Positions 25,864 through 36,871 of a stretch of 64,000 nucleotides of DNA are shown one piece after another. How positions within the stretch are numbered: position 1 is the stretch's first letter; every line of letters begins with the position of its first letter. The translations under genes were made by a program, and so were the position numbers. Origin of the DNA: Rutstroemia sp. NJR-2017a BVV2 (lineage: Eukaryota; Ascomycota; Leotiomycetes; Helotiales; Rutstroemiaceae); the NCBI GenBank assembly GCA_002946415.1, contig NJPS01000015.1, positions 124,001-188,000 on the forward strand, read 5' to 3'. The notes below the pieces were generated by a model, which was not told the DNA's origin, did no database searches, and worked only from the letters and a program-made list of their open reading frames with translations.

Positions 25864-27377
25864 TCAAGGGCTGGGTGCATCATCATGAAAATCGATGTGC
25901 TCAAAGAGAATCTCGTCATTGTCATTTTCCAAGAGAGCCTCGTCATCTTCAACAACCACAGAAGGATGCTGTGCTGGATCTGAATCAATTCCGTCCTCGC
26001 GACCGTATGCCAAATGGTTTCTGTAGCGAGGATCAGAACGCAATTCCCCCATGTTGACTTCTACGTCGTATGTAGGCGACATAGCTCCTAGGAATACGTC
26101 CCCCGGATAGAAAGGGGGGATGTAGTTTGACTGTATAGACAACCAGCTTGGGTTAACGATTCCATTCCCAAGCATGTCCCAGTCTGACACAGACGGAGTG
26201 ATGATTGTAGTCGTGGGAGGCGGAGAGGTTGGGAAGTCGAACGGTGGATCCCAACCATTGCCAGGAGGGGAGAACACCACAGATCCAGAGGGTGGAGGTG
26301 GAGGTGGAGGTGGAGGTGGAGCCTCTCGAAAAGTAACAGAACTCTTGTTCCGTGAAAGAGTCAATCTCATGGCTATTGGCATTTCCTTTCTACGACATTC
26401 CCTGAACTCCTTTCGAGAACTCAAGATAACAGTCGACCACGCCTGGATATCACCGCAGGCGCGGCAGATGAGGTCATGCAGCTCATTCGAAACAGCGGTT
26501 AGCCAATGCAATATTAGCTCGCTGGTAGCCGTTGGGACCTGTACTGTTTAGCAAAACCCCGAGACAAAACTGGGACGAATATAGACTTACCAGATTGGGA
26601 TACGAAAGCAGAGCCTTCATGAATGTCGTAATCTCGTGTCGCAAGATTACTGCAGCCACATGTGTGTTCCTACGTTCAGCTACACCTTGTGCACGTCTGA
26701 CTGCCGTTATCACCGCAGAAACAAGCTCCGCTATCCTCGACAAGGCCAAAGCTCTAAACTGGGCCTCGACCCAGAGCTGTTGGACCGTGTCTACTGCTTC
26801 ACCATCCAACAGCACTTGCACTTGTTGTACAATCCGGGCTCTGCAGAACATGTGTAGCCATTCTCCGGCAGAGCGGGCCGTCCCCACAATGTTTACTGCG
26901 CCAGCTTGTACAATTAGAGGGGCCGTGAACTCATCACGCATCCCTCTGTTTAGTGGACCCATCAACAGAGCGTTTTGAGTATTACCCTCTCCGGTGTAGA
27001 TCGATGTGGAGAGTGGCAGTTGATTGTCCGTAGTGGTAACGGACAACACGATCGTTTCCGAATCTTCTGCGTCGAGATTTGGACTCGGTCCGAGTAGCAA
27101 CAAACTCTGACGAATTTCTGGGCCACATTAGCTCCATACCAAGCTTTGGTAGCTTTTTGCTTGCACAAACCTTCTTCCGGGAATGAACTGGACGAAATGA
27201 CGGGAGCTTGATTGTTCCCAGCATGCTGGAAGCAGTATTTGCATCGGGCCGCACCTACTGCCACGCACTTGATGGATTGTCAGCATTTTCCATCGAGTAG
27301 TAGGTCAGTATGATTCTATAAGAGCTTACCGGACGGTTCCTATGCCAGCAAGCAGCACATGCTTGTTGAGCAGCCAT
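25864..27377 (-). CDS. Cysteine-cluster gene A: five-Cys Zn2Cys6-like protein of unknown family
   Basis: Exons 27377-27330, 27267-27171, 27117-26591 and 26538-25864 give 448 aa. Residues 7-28 read CAACWHRNRPC then RCKYC, matching C-x2-C-x6-C-x7-C-x2-C, the first five ligands of a Zn2Cys6 cluster; no sixth cysteine follows in range. An intron falls just before the third cysteine. A helical middle domain (about 100-224) includes RIAELVSAVITAVRR and HEITTFMKALLSYPNL. The last exon begins with a conserved block, HWLTAVSNELHDL then CGDIQAWSTVILSSRK, followed by a disordered acidic and Pro-rich tail with a run of ten prolines. Genes at 31111-32335 and 60536-62136 are paralogues. It is divergent from the DUF6590 gene at 27997. 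A nuclear regulatory role is possible from the cluster but unproven. Confidence 0.8.
26291..26320 (-). repeat. GGTGGA hexamer repeat coding for a proline run
   Basis: Five GGTGGA units on the plus strand encode ten consecutive prolines in gene A on the minus strand. The repeat is in frame, so length change would alter proline number without breaking the gene. Confidence 0.85.
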
Positions 27378-27996
27378 GGATAATGATAGCGAGACTTTAG
27401 AACATTGGATTTGGAAGATATTGATGGATTTGTGATGATGAGTGGGGATAGTTCGTAGGAGGACTTGAAGGAGAATAGAACGGACGGGAGCTCAACGAGC
27501 TTTTTCGATCCAAGCTAAAGACCTAAGCCGAGACAGGCGGACGGTTGCCGCATATATTTCTGCTAGGGATCCTAGGAAGTCTGCGTTGGCAGCTTCCCAC
27601 AACTTTTGACAGTATAAATTCATTCGGGTGATGGAATTGAAGCACAAAACAAACTCATGAAGATAAATGACTTCGAACTTTTTCATCAGCATGCTCCTTC
27701 GCCTTCTTCATGCTTCAACCCTTGCCGCCTCACGTAAAGCCCATGAAGCAGCAGCCCTGTCACCTGATCAGCGGAATGTGCCGGATAATCATGAGTCGCG
27801 AGCGCAATTTCAGCCCAGATCGGGTAGAATTGGTTTCAACTCGAAACCATAAACTTCATCATGAACGAAAATACAGCGAGAAGAGCTACCTTGTAGTCTC
27901 TACCCCAAAAGCAGATCAGAAATTTTATCGTCGAGAGTTTGCGCTGCCGGCTAGACCCCAGCCTTCTCCCACGAACTCTCCTTGAGAGCGCAAACT
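27378..27996. promoter_or_regulatory. Divergent promoter of cysteine gene A and DUF6590 gene 1
   Basis: The 619 bases lie between the two outward-facing start codons at 27377 and 27997. They hold only short open frames without family features. Shared control of the pair is inferred from this arrangement, which recurs at 62137-63170. Confidence 0.6.
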
Positions 27997-29324
27997 ATGG
28001 ATAGGACACATAATCAAGATAACAACGCCAGCTGGAATGAAGATACTGAATGGCCATCTTCGCCATGGACAGGACTGGCCGATAATTATGATGGTATACG
28101 TCTGCCACCGGAGAGAACAAGGACGGATCCTTTGGTCATAAATCCAAATCCTGGTGATCGCACAGGGAGGCGCACATCCTCTCTTACATTCCAGCGTATG
28201 GCATCCCTTCGACAGATAAATATATCTCATCGGGAGACTTAACTAATACGCGACAGATGACTCTGCATACGAGCAACCGACGGCTCCTCGGTCCATTTAC
28301 ACACTTCCGCCACAAATGCCATACTTTGACAACATGCAAGCGTCGTACGGCAGAGCGCAGGCGATGCAATACTCCTCAAATGATCTTTACCCGAGACCGA
28401 TGAGTCCATACACACATGTATTTTACGACGAGCCGAAGTCTGGCTCTTCGACAGTTTATGGGAGTTATGGAACACCACCGGTCGCACCCACGTATCCTAT
28501 GATGATCAGTAATGCGGGGGCATGGATTGACGAACGCACCTTTCGTGTCAATTCACCAAGCATATCGACGACAATGGTTGGAGCACAGTTTATGGGCGCA
28601 CATGGGTCTACTGGTATCACGAATCAACTTGCAACCACAAGCTTGTCTCAACCCCAGATTCAGGCTTCTAGAATTCCGGAAGTCGCACATCAAAATTCAG
28701 AAGTACTACATCCTGGTAAGCTCAATTCTGGAATGATAGAACAGTATGTAGCTAACTCATATAGGATATAGGAGGATTGACAAGCCTGCTAGGTTTTTTA
28801 CCTTGGGACGTGTTTTCATGATGTTATGGACTGAGCCTGCTGGTCGACAACCCAACTCCAATCCCGCGTCTGAAAGGTCCCGGTTCAGTGAAGTGATTCT
28901 GGGCTCGCATGCATATTCCGAAATACGTCGATTTGTTGTGATAAAGCCTGGTAAAGGTCATTGTCTTTGTTCGCCGATCCATACGTATCGTGGACGAGGG
29001 ACTCTCAAAGAAGGTGTCAACCCAAAAGAACATGCTGCCATATATCTCAAAAGTAAAGGAGTGGAGCTCTTGCCGGGAGAGAAGTTGACCATAGAACCCT
29101 TTCCATTGATACTTGAAAATGAGAAGAACGTCCAGATTGACATTTCGTCACGAATCAATTTCGGCAAAATCTACACTGTGGAACACAATGTAAGAGTATT
29201 GAATGTAGGCAGAATCGATCCGACTTCTGTTCCACGACTGGGACAACTCTTTAGCTTTAATCCGATTACGTCTGCAGACAATGTGTCCGAAGTGCGAGAT
29301 TCGGACAAGAGCGGTGAAAAATAA
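27997..29324 (+). CDS. DUF6590 domain protein 1
   Basis: Exons 27997-28195, 28257-28715 and 28765-29324 give 405 aa. The first 215 residues are low complexity, rich in Pro, Ser, Tyr and Gln. The C-terminal domain starts near residue 222 with KPARFFTLGRVFMMLWTEP, continues with YSEIRRFVVIKPGKGHCLC and PIHTYRGRGTLKEGV, then KIYTVEHNVRVLNVGRI. These are the landmarks of DUF6590, a fungal domain found widely in ascomycetes with no known activity. The last splice is phase 1 and rejoins Gly before YRRIDKPARFF. The protein at 63171 is a paralogue that shares the domain strongly and the N-terminus only in composition. No signal peptide or membrane helix is seen. Confidence 0.87.
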
Positions 29325-31110
29325 CCTGGGCTATGGGTGGGGTAGTAGCTGCTGTTGATGCCCTATCCTGCCCAAAGAGACACTTGTCCTTCATGGCATG
29401 GCAGAGAGGTTTGAATCTGCCTTCATGCATGAACATCCCAACACTTTGCACCAGCAATTATCCAACACCTTTTACCGTCAGAGACAGCATAATCGTCCGC
29501 TGCTCAAGACACAATGTTTTTGCCTGATTTTCACCAACTCAATGATCTCTGCTCCTTTGCTCATCCTGTCCAATTTTTCACAGGTTTCTTGGTTGAGAAC
29601 CAGCACTGAAACGCGTCGTAATCCAAAATAACAAAATTATAAGACCGAAGAAGAGGTTTAAGCCCTCTAAAGGTCCAATACGAGAGAACTCCAAAGCTGT
29701 CAACAAACGACGAATCTGGCAGTGCTCTGTTGATTCATCTTCTGCTCGAGGGCAAATTTTCTCTCACCCACATACAAGAAAAAGAAAAGGAGAAAAGCAA
29801 TGCAATGAAATGAAACTGAAGTCGAGAGAAAGTTTTTCCGGAATTACGGCTTCTATGACGGTCTATGCACTAAGTGGGCTCTCTGGGTGGGGACGTCAAT
29901 TTGCTTCGTCTGGTCTGGACCTAACGAACTCTATTTCAACATAGTTATTGGGAAGGCACGAGATAAAATAGTCTGTTTTGGAATTTTACTTTTTATAAAT
30001 ACGTTATCTGGCTGTATTTCTATTTGGAGTTTGCGAGTGAGGATGGAAAATGGTTTATTTTGTGATTTGGTAGAATTGGTTTGGAGGTTTATGCTACGCG
30101 GTGAGGTTTATATTTATTAATTCAAATTTTCAAATTGGGCTTTGCCGGAGTCTAAATGATGAGATAGACTGCTAGCTCTACTGTGGTTGTATCTATGTCT
30201 GATCCCGAAGTGCCTCGCTTTCTGCGAGATTCTGAGCTGAATATGCATAAGATTCGATCTATCCGAAGAACTACGATATGGAGAGAATCTGAGGTATATA
30301 TCCTCAAAACAATGGCAAACAGGAGAAATAGGAACCGGTCTAGAATGGCTTGTAGCACGTAGTTCTCGTCGGAGCCTCCGGAGCATGAGACCTGTCGGAA
30401 TAGGACCACTTACGAATGCCCTCATTTCCACACTTTCCGCTGTCCGGATGACATCTGTGTATATGTGCTATACGTCATCTGTGAAGCAGCGACTAGATAA
30501 GTCATAATTGTCACTCTGTAAGGAGTGGCGTCACTTTTGGGCTCACAGCTTCCCGTAATTGAGTACTCACGCCTGCGGCCTATCCCTATACCACTTACAT
30601 CGGTTCACATATTGTCCGCAAGGTATGGTTCTAGACAGGTATTTGTTGTGATATCATATAATCATATTCCGATGCAGTATTCTGTTAATTAAATGAACCA
30701 AAAGCTATCTAGTATGTTGAATACCATTATTCTCGGGCGCATATGGCGAAGGAAAGGAACAGATAGTAAAAAAGGTCGGACTTAGGAAATGAAATACCCT
30801 CCTGGCCCTTCCCCTCTCCCCCTTTTCTCTTAGGGAAAGATAACTCCTCCCCAAACATCCTGCCATGGAAGAATTGTTCCATAGACCGCTTATTTCGATG
30901 CCCAAGATCAGCTCCGTGGTTGGTAGGAGACAGATGGAGAATAGCCTTGACGTTTGATGACCCAAAGGAATACGGATATTGGAAGGAAACCAGGATGGAG
31001 ATATACAATTGAGAGAGGAAAACAGATGAAATGAAGAAGATAAATCGGAGGAAAAGAAATATGGAAGGAAAAGAAAAACAAAACAAGAAAAGAAAAGTCG
31101 GATAGGTGGC
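29325..31110. other. Intergenic region between DUF6590 gene 1 and gene B
   Basis: About 1.8 kb between converging 3' ends. Open frames at 29887-30120 and 30117-30431 are short and show no homology that I recognise. No repeat unit or mobile element is seen. Confidence 0.6.
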
Positions 31111-32335
31111 TCAGTTTAGAGCATCGTCTGGAGAGGATAGTGGAAAATAAGAAAAGTTAAAGGGTTGTAATATATTAGGATCAAGATCGAAGGCGTCAGG
31201 GACGTTAAGTGGATCTCCGTCGTGACAATTGTTAGCGTAAAACAGGCGCTCCATACTACATTCATGATCAAAGGGCGTATACATGGAGTCCGCCGGAGTA
31301 GAAATTCGATCGGGTGCAGTAACAAACTGTAAGAACGTAGGCGGCTGAGGGTCGATGTATTCGTCAAGATCACTGCTTTCAAGGGAGTCTGGAGAGGATT
31401 CAGGCGTGGTATCCGAGCAAAGATTCGGTGCGGCGAGAAAATTGCTTGCTGCATTCGTTGCCTGATCAGAAAAGGATAAATATGATGGTAGGGTTGGTTC
31501 AATCGAAGACTGCGAAAAGAGTGCGTCGTGCTGCAACTCCGGATTAGGCTCACCATGAGGAAAGAGGAAGTCTGGCAGTAGAGGATATCCTTCACTCGCA
31601 AAAGTCGGGTCCGACGGCCATTCATCTGGCTCAAGCGAGAAGACTCTATGATTTTGCAAGCTTAATGTGATTTTCAGTAGGCTTTTGACGTGGTGCAGTC
31701 TCTTGAAACGTTTCAGTGAGCCAAGAATGACGCTATCCCATCGCTGATGTCTCGCACAGCCCTCACGCACATGGTCGCCCAATTCGCGTGACACTGACAC
31801 GAGCCATCTTTCCAACGTGTCCCGGATATCTTTGCGAATCTAAATACATTAGCCAGTCTTCCGTTAGCATGGGTTAATACAATCTTACATGGTTATATGT
31901 CGTGTCATATTTGATAGAACTTCCAAAGAAGTTTGTTTCATGGCACAGCAAGACCGCCGCAGCATATGCAACTTCAGAATCTGCGTCCTCGATGTGTCGA
32001 ATGGCCTTGAGGATAGTTTCGACAAGCTCGCCGATTCTGCATAGCATCAAGAACCTCAAATGGGGTTCGATGGAGGACTGTTGACTATCTTCTTCATTGA
32101 GACTTTCTCGGAAGCTATCCCCTTTCTCTTCAAATTCAGCAGAACAAAAAACATATAAATATGCCCCAGCTAGACAGGCATTATCAATATGAGGGCATGC
32201 GCTATCCTTCGCCTCGAGTTTGGCTGCGAACTTGCGATAAAATTCCTCGTTGAAAGGTTTCACCAACGAATGGTTTGTGATATCGAAAGTCCCCGAATAT
32301 TCAGAAGTAATTTTCTGTTCCATGTCGTCTATCAT
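31111..32335 (-). CDS. Cysteine-cluster family gene B, without the zinc exon
   Basis: Exons 32335-31889 and 31839-31111 give 391 aa from the ATG at 32333-32335. The middle domain (FAAKLEAKDSACPHIDNACL, FLMLCRIGELVETILKAIRH, YAAAVLLCHET) aligns with genes A and C. The last exon opens with RWLVSVSRELGDHV then CARHQRWDSVILGSLKRF, the same block as in the paralogues, followed by an acidic disordered tail. The two small upstream exons that carry the five-Cys cluster in A and C are not recognisable. The first 20 residues are therefore uncertain, and the gene may be truncated or start elsewhere. There is no DUF6590 partner beside it. Confidence 0.68.
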
Positions 32336-34175
32336 GCATCTTGAAAGGACTGTCAATAGCGACTAGTGATCCGACTTTCCAGGCAACCCAGAATGGCACG
32401 AATACGACACCGGGCATCCAATACGCACGCAGAGCGGAAAATACCAGTAGCGAGACTAATGAAACTAGCTCAGAGCTAGCTATCACTAGCAAAGAAATAC
32501 TGAGGACAGAAAGCCGAAATTGCAAAGATAATTAAAAAGGGAACAAGAGAGAGATTGGTGGACGAGTTAGAGGATAATTAATTCGAAGAAGTTAAATGTC
32601 CAATAACAAAGACAGAAAATCTATAAAAAAAGTATAGTTTTATATTATATCTTTTATGATATATATATCAGAGGAGATCAGAGATATATATAGCTATTCT
32701 TTTCTGTATATATTGATATTCTGGGAGTCTGACTTAAAGTGTTGTTCGGACAACAATACCCTTGGGTTTTTGTATCTAGCTCTAACTGAATTATGAATAG
32801 TATTTCTACGTCCGAGTTCATGAGTTATAGAATTCGTCTGGACCTCGAACCGTCGAATGAGGTCTTCAACGATCTAGGAATACCGATATATATAGGCCTT
32901 TTGGACCGTAGGAACGCCGAAATAGATGCCAGCCCTGGAAAGAACTCTCAGCTAAGCTCGCTAGTCATTGCTTCGCTATGTGAATTATACATCTAGGACT
33001 CTCGGTGGATTAATATGCCGTGTAGTTACTAGTCTCTAACTGCCTTCACGATAATTCATACGAAACTCATGTCTTTCATCCTCAGAACACCAAACTGTCA
33101 CGAATTGAGGGCACTCGATTGTACACGGGATGAGAGCTCCACATTACATGTGTAGCATTTCAGCAGCGATGCTAAGTCATGTCAGTTTGGAAGATTCTGT
33201 GACTGCTTTAATGAAATACTATCCGACGATAGGCAAAGCGAACGAAAACTATGAGAGAAAGGAATTTATTTAATTTTTTTTTCCCCCGTGCACTGGAGTG
33301 GCCATCTGGGAAAGTGGCAAAAACTAGATTTTTTTCTCGCTGATACAAACTTATCATCTGCGCTACGAGAAACTGTACGTGATGCTCCTCTTTCGAGACT
33401 AGTGGGTATGATAAAGCATGGAGGAACTGCAGTATGCCAGTATCGCAGACTGGTTCTATATAATATATTATATTTCCGATCGAAAGCTGGAAAGGGTTTC
33501 GGCTGTACATAGAGCCTTGTGGAGATGTTCGAGTTTGGTTATTGATAATAGTAGGCGAGATATGAACGAAATTTGGGAGCTGATGACATGAAAGTAACAT
33601 AGATTCAGTGGACTGCAAGAGAAAATACAGGAAACAATCACTTACACAGCATTGGCCTACGAGAAGTTACTCAAGAGCATAGTCAGATCTATGTAGTACA
33701 GGAGAGTAGCTTATTTTAACGGCCATTCTTACACACTAGTTAGTTAGATCAGACTTCCCTGAACCAAGTACAGAACAACCGCTTTGAGTGATTTATGCCA
33801 CGGTTAAGAAGTTAACCCACAGGACAAGATGCAACACATTTGCTATGGTGCGCGCTTAAAGGCCCAGTGGTATATACCTTGAATTCAAAAGACGGAGACG
33901 ACGAAGAGTCTTAGTCTCTTAGAGTCACGAAGAACATCTTGATTCTTTGTCAGACTCAATTTTATCGGACCTCGAAGTTTACACAAGCTGGATGGATCAC
34001 ATATGATTTTTGAACTTCCTTCATTCTTCGAACTTAGTATAACTCAAGTCGATATCGAATCTGTCTAATTTCTATCTAAAATATCAACGAATACTAATAT
34101 AAATTCCAAAAACCAACGACTATTCTGATCCCCTTCCGTTCTCCCCTTGTCCAAATTCCGTTCCCATACAGCACT
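32336..34175. other. Intergenic AT-rich region upstream of gene B
   Basis: About 1.8 kb. The 32640-32720 part is strongly AT-rich with TATATA runs. A short stretch near 32370-32432 is weakly reminiscent of the cysteine exon on the minus strand (see findings). Otherwise no gene is visible. Confidence 0.55.
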
Positions 34176-34931
34176 CTACATATCCCTCAAATATCTTCCG
34201 TGTCTACCAGCGCGCAAATGTAGAGGAACATCATCATCGATGCGCATCCAAATTTGCCAGACTCTTCTTACCCATCCTTGTCCTTGGCCGTCATACTGTC
34301 CAGAAGTGTACATTTCTCTTCCACCACTAACAATGCGCCTGCTGCTGTTTCTCCCTACCTCTCCATACCCTGGCAACTCATCTTCTTCCTCGTTGATTCG
34401 AATTAGACAATCATCATCATGCCACCCCTCTCTCCCAGTTCTACCTCCCCGCAGGAAGTCAACCCTCTCTCTTCCATCCTCCCCTAAGTCCTCCAAGACG
34501 CCTCTCAAACAAGTAACCACTCTCTTCACCATCTCCCCCTCTCCGACCCTGTTCCCTCTCAAATTCCAAGCCTGTCGCAATGGTCTTCTTCCATACATCA
34601 AGTAGCTTCTCTTCAGCTCCCTGACCATCATCCAGTCTCTTCCTCCATCGGAAGTACCTCTCTCGACCTCCCTTTCCAGAGCCGCCCACCATTCCACACT
34701 AGCATCAAAAATTTGGCAAAGTGCTGCTAGGTAGACGTTGGATTCGGATGTATGTCTTCCATTCACATCGAGTCCATCGCGGATGTTTCTCCCTGATCCG
34801 AGGATCGACCATCGATTTAGCCAACCGTTGGAATCGAAGACTCTCCTACTGGTTTGATAAGGAGGAGGAGACATTCGATATCCATGGCTATCTCCGTATC
34901 CGTATGGCGGTGGTGATGAAGAGCGAGACAT
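34176..34931 (-). CDS. Hypothetical protein, 251 aa
   Basis: A single open frame on the minus strand. I chose the ATG at 34929-34931 (MSRSSSPPPYGYGDSHGYR), because the same frame stays open upstream to an ATG at 35526-35528 (450 aa) but that extension looks like translated leader, although it holds one hydrophobic stretch (AFLLLSLLFLLHIYI). The 251-aa form has a Pro/Ser/Tyr-rich start and a body rich in Arg and Trp, with ESNVYLAALCQIFDASVEWW and GWVRRVWQIWMRIDDDVPLHL. I do not recognise a family. The density of Trp and conserved-looking helices argues for a real gene; the start is uncertain. Confidence 0.55.
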   Translation of the reverse strand: MSRSSSPPPYGYGDSHGYRMSPPPYQTSRRVFDSNGWLNRWSILGSGRNIRDGLDVNGRHTSESNVYLAALCQIFDASVEWWAALEREVERGTSDGGRDWMMVRELKRSYLMYGRRPLRQAWNLRGNRVGEGEMVKRVVTCLRGVLEDLGEDGRERVDFLRGGRTGREGWHDDDCLIRINEEEDELPGYGEVGRNSSRRIVSGGREMYTSGQYDGQGQGWVRRVWQIWMRIDDDVPLHLRAGRHGRYLRDM

Positions 34932-36871
34932 ATTTTCTCTTCCTTGCTTCTTTTTGTTGACTTTAGATTGATAACTGTTCTTCTGAGTTCGTTTTCTCGT
35001 TACTCTAACACCAAGAATTTCTTGCTCGTAAGTGTTCGAAAATTCTTGCAAAATGACTTTTGAGGTTCCAAAATTTGTAGATTTCTCGAGATTTTGGAGG
35101 TGTCCAAAGTGTTTATGAATGTAGATATGGAGAAGAAAAAGGAGGGAAAGAAGCAGAAAAGCAGTAGAAATATATACTCGCTTTTCTGAATTATTTCCCA
35201 TCGTCGTCACTCTGATTCTTCTACGACAACAACCAAAACCAACGCAGACAAACATGAAGAGTCGCTGTATAAGAAGTCTTTCTTCGTCTGCGCCCCCAGT
35301 CCGTGTCACCACAATGGTCGATTGCCCAGCATCAGAGGAAGGCAACAACCTTGATGGTTTCATCTGCAGCTGATCATCTTTGCTGCGTCCTACGCCCCGT
35401 CTGATTCCTCTCGGAGAGTGAATATTGACGTCCCCACCTCTTAGTTCTTCCTCACCTCTATACTTAGCACTTGCTAGGCTCTTCAACAAACACATAGACG
35501 GCCAGCGCCGAGTATATACAGTAGACACATCGTATTATGGGTGATTGTGGTAGGAGGGACGAGGTTAAACGAGGATATTCGATCATTCTTCGCATGGAAG
35601 GACCTACAGCATGCACCATTCACTACAGAATAACCATCTCACTCACCGCACCTCACCTCGACTGCCTATCACAGTCTCTAGCACAATCGCACTATCTTTA
35701 GATTAAGCACCTTCTGAATTCATGATTTAATTCTTCTATCTCACAACCTACCGGCAATCGACACAGTTTCCTCTCTATATCTCTCTGCTCAACACGTCAA
35801 CGACAAACATAAAACCCGTCCTTATGTAATACTATCTTTCCCACCACAAGCACACAGCTACCATCACTGTTCCACTCCAGCAGCAAGACAATCAAACCCA
35901 ACCCAAGGAAGTGATTACTCTTTCAGCCATATACACAAATACAACATACCAATCACCTTGACCGGCTCCCCTCAATCACCCTCACCTGCTCCGGTCAACT
36001 CCCCTCCACCAACTTTCAGCGGTTGCCAGCAAACATACTATCAAGCAAGCAGAAAAATAATCCTCTAGCAATCCTCCATCCATCCCCAATTAGTATCCAT
36101 CTACACATAACAAAGAAGTTGTCTGTGCAGCCACCATTCAATATTCACACCCCTACAACCCGAGGTCCACATCTACCCACTTCATCCACTTCGTTTATTG
36201 AGTGAATACTAACCTACTAACCTACCAACCTACCAACCTACCAACCTACTAACCTACCAACCTACTAACCTCCCTACCTCCCTACCTACCTCTTTCCTCA
36301 CTTACCTCTTCATCAGCAGAAACCCCCCTGAATCAACCCGAAAAGAATCAAATTCACATTCAACACCACTGACAACATCACGGTCAACACCACTATCAAC
36401 ACCTGTGAGAATAAGGTAAAAGTGCATTGTATTGTACCTAGCTAATCTGGGTCATATGGACCATTATGTAGGCCAGGAAAAGGACCATTTATCGGTCCTT
36501 TTAATGGGCGCAGCAAAATGAATGAAATTACACATTGATAAGGAAATGATGCCATTCAGAACATCGGATGCATCGTCCAATGCTTCACAACACCACTAAT
36601 AACATCAACAAAGCAGCCAATAAAATCCATACAATAACCTATGTCCCTAATTACCTACCTACTCTATCCCCACAGAACCACCCGACTAATCAGTTGATCC
36701 GACCTTCTTCCCCCCTGTCTAAGAATTACTTTCCCACAACATAAACTACAGCTTCTCCGCCCACAGCCCGAACTCTCCTGCACCCGCCTTTATCCTTTCC
36801 TACCTCTTTTCTCCATCCCATTACCCTTCCGCTCCTCTTCCCTAAATATATCACACCAATCCAACCCCCTC
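34932..36871. other. Intergenic region with pyrimidine-rich repeats
   Basis: Holds the probable long leader of the gene at 34176 (minus) and the 3' end of the gene at 36872. From 35600 to 36870 it is pyrimidine-rich with an ACCTACYA-type repeat at 36209-36290. No further gene is seen. Confidence 0.55.
36209..36290 (+). repeat. AACCTACC/AACCTACT minisatellite
   Basis: About ten copies of an 8-base unit AACCTACY, decaying into CTCCCTACC at the right end. Noncoding, function unknown. Confidence 0.75.

Noticed and set aside
25864..32335. Heterokaryon incompatibility or NLR-type immunity locus
   Set aside because: No HET, NACHT, ankyrin, WD40 or amyloid motif is visible; the rapid divergence alone does not support that label.
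32793..32996. Short plus-strand frame beside gene B, considered as a lost DUF6590 partner
   Set aside because: None of the DUF6590 landmarks (RFFTxGRVF, EIRRFVV, HTYxGxGT) is present in any frame nearby.
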